NCBI GenBank assembly: GCA_003194525.1
Contig: NBIV01000492.1
Location: forward strand, 1-33,029
Reading direction: 5' to 3'
DNA from: Gracilariopsis chorda
Lineage: Eukaryota > Rhodophyta > Florideophyceae > Gracilariales > Gracilariaceae
Length of the DNA: 33,029 bases
The translations under genes and the position numbers were made by a program. The notes below the pieces were generated by a model, which ran no database searches, was not told the DNA's origin, and saw only the letters and a list, made by a program, of their open reading frames with translations. Below, in pieces: positions 17,352 to 28,500 of the stretch (its first letter is position 1; the number at the start of each line of letters is the position of its first letter).

Positions 17352-20303
17352 CTAAACTTCAATTCCTTTCAAAGAACATCGCACAACGTCTTTGTTTGAA
17401 TCTAAGTACGTCATTACACCATCCGTGTCTTGCATTTCATCGACGAAGTATGTCCGCACGGAATGCCGCTTCCCAACACAAGGATAGGTCGTCTGTACTA
17501 CAGCAATTGGATGACTTATCACCTCAACCTCCTCTACAGTCCGGCATGCAAAAAGGTAGTCACTATCAATCCTGGAGCGGGAATAAACCTGACCTTGGTT
17601 ACCTCTTCTCAAACCTCGAGTGGCCCAGTCAGCTACTACTAGCTCGTGTGAAGCTGTGCATACTTCGTGGCTCAAGAAGCAAAACGTTTTTCCGTAGTAC
17701 ACATCAACCTCATTCGAACGGTTGCAAGCAAACATTCCAGAAAAGTAACATGTCGATCTATGCTCACTATATTGAGAGAATCCGTGATATGTCCATGGGC
17801 GCAGTATCATCGTCTTGCTGTCCCGCAAACGACCCCAAACGCGTATTGAGTCATTTTTGCGTACAAGGTTACCAGCTTCAGCTCGTGATATGCCCAATTT
17901 CGAAATATAATAACGGACAAGGAGATCTCTTAAACCCGGTATGTTAGTTTTTCCTTCGTTGGTTATGGATGTATGACATGAAGGCCCTAGGAGAGAGAAT
18001 TGCGTTTGTCCACTTTCGGTACTACTTGGTGAAGAAATACTTGTGAGGGGAGAGATCCAATTGTTGTTGACATCAGTTTCTTCAATATGGGGGATCTGAA
18101 TTCCATATCGAAGGCTATACAAAGAGGCTGCAACATGATACTTGATCTTCTCCCTCGCCGATTGGGCAAAGAGATGCTTTGCATGCGTGATTCTGTTCAC
18201 GTATCCGACAAAGTTTTCAGTCGTCCATTGCCCTAGAAGCGAGATAGGACCACAATCTCTAATATTCTGAGCAAGGTGTAGTAACAAATGATATACATAC
18301 TTGCAGAGATGAACTCGGTCGGGTGTTTTCTTGTAATACAGATCCACAAAATGTCTGTAGAATCTCTCGGCTAAAGACCCAATCTGATCGACATCTTCTT
18401 CACTGTGTCTCCACTGGCACGTGAGCCGTACAAGCTGAACGAAGTACTTCCATCCACTCAATACTTGGGCGGGTACCCAGCCGTCCAGCACTACAAGACT
18501 TGTTGAGGTCGTGAATAACTTCCATTCGGATGCTTTCCAGAGTCCTCTTTTGTCTAGACCTCGTGGCGCCCGGCAATAGTATGAGCCAAACCCCTTCCTA
18601 CAAGCTCTCAGATTATCGTTCACAGCTTCATACACCTTTCGCGAGGATAGGTATGCAAGTTCTACATGGCGACCAGAGTCATTGCACCAAATTGAAACAA
18701 CATCTTTAGCAACATTCTCAAACAACAAGTGCATGATATCGATAGGAAAAGATCGGAATGCACGCATGGTATTCAGTTCTAATAGAGGTGTAGGGTGGGT
18801 GGAAGAGAATCCGTTTTGTTTGAGATGATATTCAAGTTCTCGTTTTGGAATTTTGAACTCCATCTCTTTGAACCAGTTATAGGCCTCCATGACCTCACTA
18901 TGAGTTCGGAGAGGAAGGCATGAAGGATCCCATAAAACTCGATCTACAATCCTTCTCTTTGCGTTAGATTGGTCATGGCCGGAAAACACCGGTGGAAAGT
19001 AACAATGGTGAACATGAATGCCTCTGATGAGGCAAAAACGACAAGGAACAAGCCCATTAGGGCCTTTCAGATGAGTAAGCTTTTTCATGGCAGGTAAGTC
19101 TGCCAAAGCAAACAGCAGATGCACTCTAACTATCCTCCGTTCGCCGTTCCACAGTTTTGCATTCCGTCCATACAGCGATAAACTCTGAATCTCCGTGATA
19201 AATGGACGGAGAAAGCTCGTGAGGTCCTTTGGTTCATTAGGGCCCGGGATGAGAAGCAAAGGCAGTAGTCGTCTTGCCTTGAACCTAATACTCGGCGGAA
19301 GGTTTAGAATAACACAAAGAGCTATCCAGTAGGTGTAGTTATCCAACTTGAAAGGCTGCACACCATCCGCAGATAGAGCAAGAAATATATCATACTTCAC
19401 CATCTCTAGACCTCCTCTCTGTGAAACAATATCCTGGAAAATGCGACCTGAGAAGAAGTCGCTATACACTCCCTCCTCCTTTTCAAGGACACCACGCCAA
19501 AAATAACTGCAAAGGAGCGGCCCCTCCACAGGACTCTGAAGCAACATCTCGATACGTTCCCACACCGGGATGTACTCAAACAGACCAGCTGCGGTACTGA
19601 AATTGTCGTTACAGTATGAGCATTCTAGAACCGATCCATCTGATGTTTTGTCCAGAGCTTTGTGGAATTTGGTACAAGCTGGGTGCTCTGTTGTACATAG
19701 TCCAGAATTACGCAGTAGTGCTTTGCGTACACCCGAGAATGACTTATATGGGCGCTGAGAGCTATCAGATACCGAGATGTCTTTGATAAGATCAGTCATG
19801 AAGGCATCGTCTGCTGAGTGCTTGATGCCAAGTCCAAGCACATTAGCGTGCTTTTCCATGAACAGAGCAAACTTTCTATCCAAGCACATAACATGTCTGT
19901 TGCTTCCAAGCGAATCAGAAGAAACTTCGTTCGCTGTGATTTGAACATGATCGATGACTCGTTCCGCTACGGGTATGAGACAAAGAGAATTCTCTGACTC
20001 CGATCTGGTTGAGAGAGTGATAGATACGGTACTATTCGATTGAGTCGAGTTGGATGAGTACGCTTCCCCATTTTCGATATCGTTTTCATCTACTTCACTA
20101 GCGTGAGCGTACAGAGAAGAGAGCTGCAAGGAACTAGTGATGGCAGAAGGAAGTGGCAAAAAGATGTCTTCATCATGTTCATTTCCATCAATTCTGTTGT
20201 GTGCCACTGCCCGATGTCGCATTGCAGTTTCTCTAGAAACCAACTTTCCTTTCCCACATCGACATTTGTAGTCGGGATGGCAAATGTATCCTAACATACC
20301 CAT
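17352..20303 (-). CDS. Tnp2-type (CACTA-like) transposase, intact
   Basis: This uninterrupted 983-residue protein catalyses cut-and-paste movement of its own element in the nucleus. Features in order: an N-terminal zinc finger with C14, C16, H30 and H35 (CRCGKGK...MRHRAVAH); the Tnp2 core with LALSADGVQPFK and presumed catalytic D313; LPPSIRFKARRLLPLLLIPGP; a second CxxC-like motif (CRFCLIRGIHVHHCYFPP); FPIDIMHLLFENV with D522 and E529; and a C-terminal part with QWTTENFVGYVNRITHAKHLF. Length and motif order fit transposases of the CACTA/CMC class. It is divergently paired with the 571-aa ORF at 21151, as expected of a two-gene transposon. No stop or frameshift was seen, unlike the DDB1 and BLTP1 loci, which suggests recent arrival or recent activity. 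Confidence 0.9.
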   Translation of the reverse strand: MGMLGYICHPDYKCRCGKGKLVSRETAMRHRAVAHNRIDGNEHDEDIFLPLPSAITSSLQLSSLYAHASEVDENDIENGEAYSSNSTQSNSTVSITLSTRSESENSLCLIPVAERVIDHVQITANEVSSDSLGSNRHVMCLDRKFALFMEKHANVLGLGIKHSADDAFMTDLIKDISVSDSSQRPYKSFSGVRKALLRNSGLCTTEHPACTKFHKALDKTSDGSVLECSYCNDNFSTAAGLFEYIPVWERIEMLLQSPVEGPLLCSYFWRGVLEKEEGVYSDFFSGRIFQDIVSQRGGLEMVKYDIFLALSADGVQPFKLDNYTYWIALCVILNLPPSIRFKARRLLPLLLIPGPNEPKDLTSFLRPFITEIQSLSLYGRNAKLWNGERRIVRVHLLFALADLPAMKKLTHLKGPNGLVPCRFCLIRGIHVHHCYFPPVFSGHDQSNAKRRIVDRVLWDPSCLPLRTHSEVMEAYNWFKEMEFKIPKRELEYHLKQNGFSSTHPTPLLELNTMRAFRSFPIDIMHLLFENVAKDVVSIWCNDSGRHVELAYLSSRKVYEAVNDNLRACRKGFGSYYCRAPRGLDKRGLWKASEWKLFTTSTSLVVLDGWVPAQVLSGWKYFVQLVRLTCQWRHSEEDVDQIGSLAERFYRHFVDLYYKKTPDRVHLCKYVYHLLLHLAQNIRDCGPISLLGQWTTENFVGYVNRITHAKHLFAQSAREKIKYHVAASLYSLRYGIQIPHIEETDVNNNWISPLTSISSPSSTESGQTQFSLLGPSCHTSITNEGKTNIPGLRDLLVRYYISKLGISRAEAGNLVRKNDSIRVWGRLRDSKTMILRPWTYHGFSQYSEHRSTCYFSGMFACNRSNEVDVYYGKTFCFLSHEVCTASHELVVADWATRGLRRGNQGQVYSRSRIDSDYLFACRTVEEVEVISHPIAVVQTTYPCVGKRHSVRTYFVDEMQDTDGVMTYLDSNKDVVRCSLKGIEV

Positions 20304-21150
20304 CTCTAGAGTGATTGACTAACAAATTCGGAGTATCTTGCACAGAGATTCCTTGGGATGCAATATGGTAACGGATTCGAAAGAAGGGATCGGATGTGTC
20401 GAGCAACATGAAAACAGCCTAACAGATATGACGTCAGAACTAGTGAAAAGGGATTCCTCAAAGTTGCGAAGATGAAAAAAAACTTGTTTCCTTGAAAAAG
20501 TATCCTTCTTCACTCCGACCGTTTCGGGTTGTGCGAAAGAAAATGTGACAGACAGTCATACAGAAAGTATCACGATATCGTCACGTCACGTTTCTCTTCA
20601 AAGTATTTTGTAGCACCCAACTCCCACTCTGCGCTCTATCTTTCCTTTCTTTGATCGTTTTGTGTTGGTGCTCGTGTTGTGTTGGTGTTTTGTTTCAAAC
20701 TTTAGCAAGGATTGCCATCTCCTGGCCAAAAAAAGGAGCTCTTTTGATGCATACAGGTGGTAACGATCTGGGCGGCAACGTGACTTTCCCCATCAATTCT
20801 GTCAGGCGTTGTCGCCACACGGTAACACGCCACGAGCAATCTTAAGTACGCATTCCATGGCCATGCATGCAGATGAACAAAAGTACAATTCACTTCAATG
20901 GTGAATATCGTGGCATGTTTGCGCTTGGAGTCAGTGAACGCGACGGGTATTTCATATTGCACCACCAAACGCAACGTCACAAATGTGCGCACAGCGTGTT
21001 TGGGGATATGTGTCCTCAAGAAAACACCAGATTCAAACCCTTTATCGCTTGTTCATGTGCTGGGTTCTCTTCTCTATCCCAACGAAGTGCGCAGATACTG
21101 GAGCACTCACGAAGGACTCACCATCTCAATCTTGCACATCAGTACTCATC
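20304..21150. promoter_or_regulatory. Divergent promoter region of the transposon gene pair
   Basis: These 847 bases separate the start codons of the Tnp2 gene (minus) and the 571-aa ORF (plus). They include a GT-rich tract with repeats of GTGTTGGTG near 20660-20690 and pyrimidine-rich runs at 20640-20655. A frame from 20983 is open into the downstream ORF, but its peptide looks non-coding and the ATG at 21151 is a better start. No clear TATA box was identified. Confidence 0.4.
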
Positions 21151-22866
21151 ATGGTGATGATAGCGAACAAAATCGTTTTCCCGGCCCCTAGTTCCCGAAC
21201 GTCGGCGAAGGACTCGAGCTCGTTTAGCATTGGAAATGAAATCAAGAGGGCAATCGAGTGTCACAACGAAAGCCTTCGAGAAAACGAAGCAGATTATCGT
21301 GTGGAGATCCCATTCAAGAGTACTGGCAAGTATTCTGTAGCTGTCCTGGGCACTGTTGGTCGCTTGCTGCGCTCATCTGATGTATTTTCACAGCATGTAG
21401 GCAGAAGAAGCTTTCGTTCCATCAAACAGGCTACAGGCCAGAACATGTTCCAGAAGGCTGTGAACGGGCTGATTCGCGATATCAACGAGAAGCACAAACT
21501 TCTTACGTACACCGAAGGTGATTGGGGAGCAATGAAATCCATTGTGCAGAAGCTTCGCAATGAGGTCGCGCACAGAAATAGCAAGAAGAGGGCAAAATTA
21601 ATGAAAAAGAGGCAGCTCGCTCGGCGTCCAAGGAATGATTCAGAAGCTATGTTGACAAACAAGCAGACCTTTGAAGAACACAGAGTTCAAAAGCAGCGTT
21701 TTGTTTCCCGGACTCCAAATCGTACAGAGCCAAGTACGAATGTGCCTCGTTCTCGTCATGATGAACATTCCCGGGTCAAGAGAAACCGAAAGCTCAGCCA
21801 AAAGGTCGGGAGGAGTGATCACAGAATCCTTAACAACATTTGTAGTTCTGATGATTGCACTGGTCTTAGTTCGTCCAGTTCGGATGAGATTGACACGAAA
21901 AGCAAACCCACGAAGCATCGCAGCTTACGAAGGAGCCAAAAAGTGGAACGCCGTAAGGAAAGCAGAACTCCTGAAGATAGTGATGATGATATTCAACCAG
22001 TTTTCAGAACACACAAATCCTCGCTGGCCAGTGCAAGGACCAAAACGGTTAGAACTCATGCGAAGGGGAGAGAGTTACTTCATCGCTCGGATGGTGAGTT
22101 ATCTGAGAAATCTGATGACGATGATATTCATTCAAATAAGAGTCCATACAGCTCCTCCACGCTGAGGCTGAGCCCCAGACAACAAAATGGCAATGGTAAG
22201 AAAAGACTGTTACCTCAGCGCCTTGATGCAGGCCAGTGTGTGGCTGAAAGCCGTCAGACATCACATGCCTCTGATGTTGCAGTAGAACCCATTTTGAGGA
22301 CGAAGACTAAAGCTTCGTTCACGCCACTCACCAAACACCCCCAAAGGGTTAGGAAACATAGAACTCTACTTCACTGCGTAGACATTTCATCCCCTCAGGG
22401 GGGTGACGAAGTTGATGTGATCGGAAGCAAGAATACAAAGAACGTTGCGTTGACGAAAAGGAAGCAACTTGCCCTAAAACGTAAGAGGCGCGTTTTGCCT
22501 GAAAGTTCTGAAGATGTGCAGAAACAAACTCACGTCCACAAGAAGCCACGTCTCGAAACCCGTTTCGAGAATATTGACGAAGGTGTGCCAAAGGGATCTC
22601 ATACCTCTGGGTCTTTGACTGAACACACTGCACATATGGATCGTAACAGAATGCGTTCATTGGGCGAGGAAGACAGTAGCAATTGTGATCGAAAGTGCAA
22701 CGTAGTAGGTTGCAACATGCCAGGGGATGCGGCTCATAGATGCAATGTGTGCGGAAGAGCTATGCATAACCTTTGTGGTCAACGAGTGCTAGGTGCTGCT
22801 CATGTTGAAGGAAAGTTCATCTGCTCTTTTAGTTGCGTGTCGAGTGCTTTGAAGCAGATAACGTAG
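21151..22866 (+). CDS. Basic nuclear-type protein with C-terminal PHD-like zinc finger (second transposon gene)
   Basis: This 571-residue protein starts at ATG 21151 (MVMIANKIVFPAPSS); a second ATG follows at 21157. The frame is open further upstream to 20983, but that part has no protein-like composition. Residues 25-160 are mixed, probably helical (GNEIKRAIECHNESLREN; FQKAVNGLIRDINEKHKL). Residues 160-500 are strongly basic and Ser/Asp-rich with several KKR/RKR-type nuclear signals. The C-terminus has ordered Cys/His (C512, C516, C521, H529, C531, C534, H539, C542, C558, C562); C-x2-C-x4-H-x2-C is the core spacing of PHD and related treble-clef fingers. The pairing with the Tnp2 gene suggests a DNA- or chromatin-binding partner, analogous in position to TnpA of plant CACTA elements. 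That role is inference. Confidence 0.65.
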   Translation: MVMIANKIVFPAPSSRTSAKDSSSFSIGNEIKRAIECHNESLRENEADYRVEIPFKSTGKYSVAVLGTVGRLLRSSDVFSQHVGRRSFRSIKQATGQNMFQKAVNGLIRDINEKHKLLTYTEGDWGAMKSIVQKLRNEVAHRNSKKRAKLMKKRQLARRPRNDSEAMLTNKQTFEEHRVQKQRFVSRTPNRTEPSTNVPRSRHDEHSRVKRNRKLSQKVGRSDHRILNNICSSDDCTGLSSSSSDEIDTKSKPTKHRSLRRSQKVERRKESRTPEDSDDDIQPVFRTHKSSLASARTKTVRTHAKGRELLHRSDGELSEKSDDDDIHSNKSPYSSSTLRLSPRQQNGNGKKRLLPQRLDAGQCVAESRQTSHASDVAVEPILRTKTKASFTPLTKHPQRVRKHRTLLHCVDISSPQGGDEVDVIGSKNTKNVALTKRKQLALKRKRRVLPESSEDVQKQTHVHKKPRLETRFENIDEGVPKGSHTSGSLTEHTAHMDRNRMRSLGEEDSSNCDRKCNVVGCNMPGDAAHRCNVCGRAMHNLCGQRVLGAAHVEGKFICSFSCVSSALKQIT

Positions 22867-23234
22867 GCCCCAACAGCATGATTTACATCCAGTGTGACGA
22901 GGCTCTGGGTCCCAAGGGAATATATAGAGCACCGAACCCGCAATGAAGGCTGATTTCGATGTGCTGCGAGCGATGAGGACTGTGCTTTGTGGTTACAGAT
23001 GGCTATCAGTCATTGCTTAAGGGGTCTCTGAGCTTGGGCTGAACGATCGAACCGTGATATTAACCACAGAAACTGCAGAGCTTGACGTAAGGCATAACCT
23101 ACTTCTGACTGGTTCGTCAGAATGTTGTACGACTTATCTCTTTGTGGAATAAATAATAACATATGTGACGTTGAGCCAGAGCTTATTCTTGTAGCCCACC
23201 TGTCATCTCAAGCCTCCAACACATCTTCATTACC
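22867..23234. other. Intergenic DNA after the zinc-finger gene
   Basis: No open frame of note. AATAAATAATAA-like sequence at about 23148-23158 could serve as a polyadenylation signal for the upstream gene. No terminal repeat matching the left side of the transposon was found. Confidence 0.4.
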
Positions 23235-23749
23235 ATGGGTTTATCTGAAATGAGCACGAGTTCTGGAACTTGTACAGCAGATTTGCAGCCAGAAGTAGCC
23301 AAAAACAGGTGAAGAGAATACAATTCGATGCATCACAAAGCCCAGCAACGTAGCAACAAGAAGCGAGAGCAAGAAAGACGCGCTCTTTCCAAAAGAAGAG
23401 GTGAGTGTCGACGAATCTCTGCGCCTGTGTGTCAACAGATATGTTGCACCGCCTTTTTGCGAAATGGATGTGGTCCGTCCTTGCGAAGGTGGGTAAGGTG
23501 CAGATTCACGACGGAAGGAAAGTCGCAAGTGACTTTGTATGTGAGGCTACGGTCAATGGTGGCAAAGTGATACACCGCAAGACACAACGGAGCTGCTGCT
23601 ATAGTTGGTGGCCGCGACCGCGTCTGTCGTTGTGGGGGTGGGGGAAGTTCAGCTTCACTGCTAGAGCGCGCTTGCTTGCATGGATGGGTGTCCAGAGAAT
23701 CGTAACTCAAACGGTCTGCCAATACAGTTGCTCTTCCATTGTAACGTAG
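23235..23749 (+). CDS. Possible small spliced gene with two very short introns
   Basis: The start ACCATGGG at 23235 gives MGLSEMSTSSGTCTADLQ. A donor-like AG/GTGAAG follows AAAAAC, with a possible acceptor GTAG 45 bases on. Exon 2 (NKKREQERRALSKRR) ends at a strong donor AG/GTGAGT (23400) and the acceptor TCAACAG (about 23438), a 38-base intron. Exon 3 reads DMLHRLFAKWMWSVLAKVG and DGRKVASDFVCEATVNGG and stays open to TAG 23747-23749, though its end looks less protein-like. The second intron is the better supported. I do not recognise the product; it is small and basic. Without the first intron the alternative start is ATG 23328. It lies just before copy B, and in a tandem array it would also lie left of the window. 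Confidence 0.35.
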
Positions 23750-23806
23750 AACGCATTCTCGACAGGCCATAGCAGCAAAAAGAGCAATTTCAGCCGGGGT
23801 ACCGCG

Positions 23807-23884
23807 TTGAATCAAACAACATCATGACTTTGACCGAAGAGTTCATCTGCAGAAACGTTGAGAATATTATCTTGAATCAAACAA
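23807..23884. repeat. Two copies of TTGAATCAAACAA at the entry of copy B
   Basis: The 13-mer occurs at 23807-23819 and 23872-23884, 65 bases apart start to start. The first straddles base 23814, where the match to the window start begins. Because the window starts inside this word, the apparent repeat boundary is probably just the window edge. Confidence 0.75.
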
Positions 23885-25520
23885 AGACATAATAAAAGTG
23901 CTTCCAGGCATATGACACAGCCGTCGCAAGCGTGCATACGAGGAAGACGTCAAAATTATCGCTTTTGGGTTGCGAAGAGAGTGGATAAGAGAACATGCTA
24001 GATGGGCGTAGCGTGTAGTAAGGTGTTGCCATAAGTATTGTGAGGCGGTTTTCGTAGTGACTGATTTAGGAGACGAAGGACGATGCGACTTTGTTAGGGG
24101 GTTTGCTGCGGATGCACGCATGAGATTGGGTATGATGACGAACCCACGAGTGGCATTCCCAAGCTCATCACCGTTTGTGTAAAACTCCTTACGTCAACAG
24201 CTCTTGCTTACCGCTTTTTGGCTCTTTTCGGATCTGCATCAACACTTGCAGTAACAATTTAAGGAAAAATTCCAAACGTTTCCTTCACATCTGATTGTCC
24301 TCTCATATGCAAACATTCAATCTAATCTACAGCAGACTGTACTGCAACAACTGTAATGTGAGCGTGGGTTTGGATCACAAAATGTCAGATTTTGAAATTA
24401 CAAAAACTATCGAAGCATGCACATGACACAGATGACCTACCGCAGTTCGTTGAGAGTTGACCGATAAAAGCTGCACATGTCGCAGTTTCTGAAACTGTTG
24501 AAGAAAAATGGCTGGGATTAACCCAGCATTGATGTTGTAGAGTATTGACGGCAGTGCCCTGTTTTTCTACAGATTTTTGAACAACAAGTTTAGGATAACC
24601 ACACCCTTTTTGTACACTTCGAAAAATATCGTCATGGGGCTCGGCTCTGAAAAATCAAGTTTCCAGCACCACCCGAGCTTCGAACCCGTAACCCCAACAG
24701 TCAGCCCAACAGTTTTTTACTGGTCCACGACTGCGCTGTGCGCCTCCGCTTCCCACGATGGTTATGTTCTGGGCCTCCGTGGTGGTCTGTATTTATATCA
24801 GGTTTTCATAAACAAGTATAGTCCGAGTTTTCATTCCGATTTCCTAATATCAATCTGTGGGCAGGTAGCTGCATGTTTCGTTAGCTCCTTAGTTCGCTAC
24901 AACGAGGAGTGCCATTTAAATAATAGAGAGATGTATTAAGATCTGGCAACGTTAGATTTCTTTATCGATGAAATTGGAGGTGCTCGAGTGGGCACCGTAA
25001 CTCTGTTTGCCATTTGTGTGCAAGCATCGAGCACCAAACTCCAGTACGTGCGTGGTTCCTTCACAGGCAGCACTTCGGAAGAGACAAACGTATCTTATTG
25101 TACTGAGACCGGTATCGAATGTCTCGATGGCAGAAGCGCAAGTACCACAGAATCGTCATCAGGAAAGGCGTCGTTAAGCCGCATCAACAGAGCCGCAGAA
25201 ACAGGGCTAATAGTGACCGCGGTTGTATCTATGCGAACGTACACAAAGATACTATAACTCGACTGGCGAACGACTAGTGCGAATGGTCCACAGAAGGAGC
25301 GCGCAATGGTGTAAAACGTAGAGGGGTGAGAATTCCAGGGGAAGAAGGGTTACTGCCTGGGGAGGACATGAAGCGAGAAGATGTGTAGAACGAGAGAGAG
25401 AGTTGTCGTCTTATAGAGGTTCAAGGTGGGGGCGACATCGGCGCCTTTGAGTACCCATTTAGAGGGTGATCCTTCGTGTCATCAGCCTGCACTATTCAAT
25501 GGATGCACCCTCTGTGCGCG
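23814..25520. other. Region without a recognisable gene (copy B left part)
   Basis: This is the counterpart of 1-1708. It differs by many single-base indels in homopolymers (for example AAAAA/AAAA, TTTT/TTTTT) and a few substitutions. The short frames present are not conserved in length between the copies except where the DNA is identical. No gene is called. Confidence 0.5.
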
Positions 25521-28500
25521 TTAGACAAGCCCCAAGACCTCCCAAGTTTACCATCGAAGCCATCTTGTTCATCTGCGCCAGGTGGAGATCCAAGACCCAC
25601 TCAATGGGTCTCCGTGAACCTAATTCTTCGCACCCGCACTGAAAGGGGCACGTCTTTCTTGATGTCCGGCCATTGACCATGCTTCAGACCCTCGAACCTC
25701 AGTAATCAGCGTAGCCATAGCATTCTACACCTCCACAAAAAAGTGGTACTTGTCGGCCTTCAGTGTTGCGATCACGCCCAGCATCCCATCCGTAGTTCGG
25801 AAAGATCATCGTGTTCACCGCCGCTGGCTCGTTTTTCCGCCAATTGCATCACCAGTGATCCATGTTCGATGCCATTCACTCTCGCTCCCAGGTGGAACTG
25901 TCCTACTCTTTCGAGACGCTGCCGTTCACCATCAGATGTAGCACGAGAGTTTCGCTTGCATGTGTACAAGTGCTTTGAGTGGTGAGCGACAATATACGTC
26001 GTCGTCCAACATTTCCATCGCCATCACCCATACCACCCCATAATCCCTTGCCAGCTGCTCTACCCGATAGTTATCCCCTAGCTTCTTGCAGGACAGTAGA
26101 GCCACTGACCTCACAACGTCTCCAACAAGTACAAAGTCCCCACGCAGTTTCATTCGATACGCCAGAATATGTCCCCGATGTCTGTCCAGCTGTTGAATAC
26201 TTAGCATACAGTCTTTTCGTTCAGAAACCGAGGGCAGCCGCACCTCCGGACCCACACGGATAATCAACATTCCGTTATGCGAATTCATGTTGTACACAGC
26301 GCCGTGACACTTTTGTTCCGCTACCAGAACCGCCTTGCCTTCGATGATCCGGAAAATCAGTACCCGCCCACTATTCGGATCCTCTTCGGTTGGCAAATCG
26401 AATTCTGTTCCAACGACCAGGAATTGTTCGTTCTTGTCAATTACGCTTTCAGTGAAAGTAGTAGCAAGAATCGAATTTCCGTTCTCCATAGGTTTTAGCT
26501 TATACTTGGACAATGTATCGTACCTTGAATCATCGATGATTCGCACATATCCTTCCAATACGTCATCACCGACATCTTCAATGGCTTGTGTCTCTGTGGT
26601 CACGCCAAAGCATTTTGCCATTTCCATATGAGTAATCTGACGTGGTTGCTCACCTAATGGTATTGAGGTAATATGTAGTTTTTGGATCTCATCCACCTCA
26701 CCCAGGTGCAGTCCGTTTTCTGTAGCAATTGCCAACGAGTCCGGGAAAGCTTCGGTGTCAAATCCACAAACTCGGGTAAGCTTGAAGGTTCACGTTAGAC
26801 ACTAGCAGTTTCCCACCCCCAGTGGCAGAGTAGACTACTGTTGGTCGGTCGCTTGCTGCAAATACATGATTTGCCCCACCGCTCCTGAAGATGCTCAGCT
26901 GGGCAGGCTGGGTACCTATACTCAGTTTTCTTCGCTCTGGAACTATGGAAACCGGCATTGATGATGAATCCAATTCCTCAGAAGATGCTGCGGCCATCGC
27001 TATTTCGCCGTTCACCGAGTAGGTCAGAAGGAACCCGTCCCAAAGGTCAACAAGCAGATAATGCTGACCTTCAAGGGACGCTAAGAGAACTGAACGAACG
27101 ATGACATCGCCACCCAGTTCTATACTTTCAAGGGCTCGTAAAGATGGAAGAGTGACCAAATTCACTACCGAACTTTCATTCACTTCAGCCCATAGTCCAA
27201 CTACAGCCAGATATGCCGCACCCCTGCTTTCCGTAGAATCTTCAATATCTGTCATTTGATTTGTTGATTGCAAGAAATTGCAATTCAAACAAGAAACCTC
27301 TCTGTCCATCTTTGTCAGTGTAACTTCCACTAGAGTCTTGTTATCTGGCTCAACCTTCAGGAGAATAAGATACCCACCAGTTGTGGCGAAAAGAAGCTGA
27401 TGGATATTCTTGGACGCAATTGAAATCCGCATATTTGGGGGAGGGACCCAGCTGTAGGTCGGCTGAGACGTCATTGTTCTATAATCAGTGAAATGAACAC
27501 CTTTTGCTGTAACTTGAACGATGATAACACCCTTCATGATTGCCGCATACAGTGTAGGTGTATCCTCGTCTAAGCCTGGTAAACTTGCCGGAGCCATTTC
27601 ATCCGCGCTAATAATTCCTAATGTCCTGATGGCAGAAGTGAAGGTTTGAGGAGGTAAGAGTCATATCTGTCAACGATATGTCTCTATAAGGATCACATGT
27701 CTTTAATACCCGGCAGGTCCTCTGATGCGTGTTCCGACTTGCTTATTCCGTTTCCGATGAACTGTAAAGAACCGCCTTTCCCTGCTCCAGAGCATGTCCC
27801 AACTTGTCTTTGACCGTGAGGCAAATAGCCCATGCCTCCAACAATGCAAAAGTCTAGAATAGGACCGAGATGAGGGTATGTTTGCACAAGTTCGACGTCA
27901 GTACCGTTCTCCTTATTTCGTTCACGACCGAGATGGACGAGATTTGAATCACCTTTCTTTGCCCTAATAAAGGCAAAAGCACTGTCACGGTTGGAGATGC
28001 AACAAGGTACACTGGTTTCCCCAAGACGTTCCATCTTGATTCGCCTAACTACTTTGTTCTGATCTGTCACTAGAAGAAGAACACTGCGTTCTCCCTTATG
28101 ATCCCCGAAAAGATATTGTGTGCCTTGGGCATCAACCCTTCCCACAGCAGTGATAATTGTTTTTTCAAATTATTGCGCCGTATAATCTCCGTTTGTGTTC
28201 ATGTAGGTGACAAGATCATCACCAAAGACCAAAGCACCGCATATGGGTTCTGAAACAGCAAATAGTTTTTTAGATGTAACATCAAGCTTGCCTTTTTTCG
28301 ATGTGGTAGGCGCGATATCTTGGTCGCTCATCCGAGTGACGTAGTTCGCATTTCACGATTACCGTTTCCCCGCCAACACAAAATGGCGATTGTGAGATTC
28401 TATCAGCAGTGCAAGGAGACCATGTCGAGGACGCTTTTTTCCGTGAGGCGGACTTTAAACGCCGTCTTATGTGCATCGTGCTCAGTCAGGGCTACTTTGC

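Larger units (their letters stand above)
17352..22866. mobile_element. Two-gene DNA transposon (CACTA/CMC-like), ends not located
   Basis: The intact Tnp2 transposase and the zinc-finger protein are transcribed away from each other from an 847-bp centre, and both frames are clean. A degenerate Tnp2 fragment nearby (15901-16039) shows that the family is repeated locally. Terminal inverted repeats starting CACTA were searched by eye in 14500-17350 and 22866-23800 without a convincing pair, so the listed limits are only those of the genes. The element could extend hundreds of bases on both sides. Confidence 0.65.

Noticed and set aside
14500..23800. CACTA terminal inverted repeats of the Tnp2 element
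   Set aside because: CACTAC near 17105 and TAGTG words near 14980-15010 have no matching partner on the right side.
23432..23815. Minus-strand 127-codon frame with GTPAEIALFAAM, reminiscent of an ankyrin repeat
   Set aside because: Only a few residues fit, it begins with TTG, and it lies opposite the better spliced-gene candidate.
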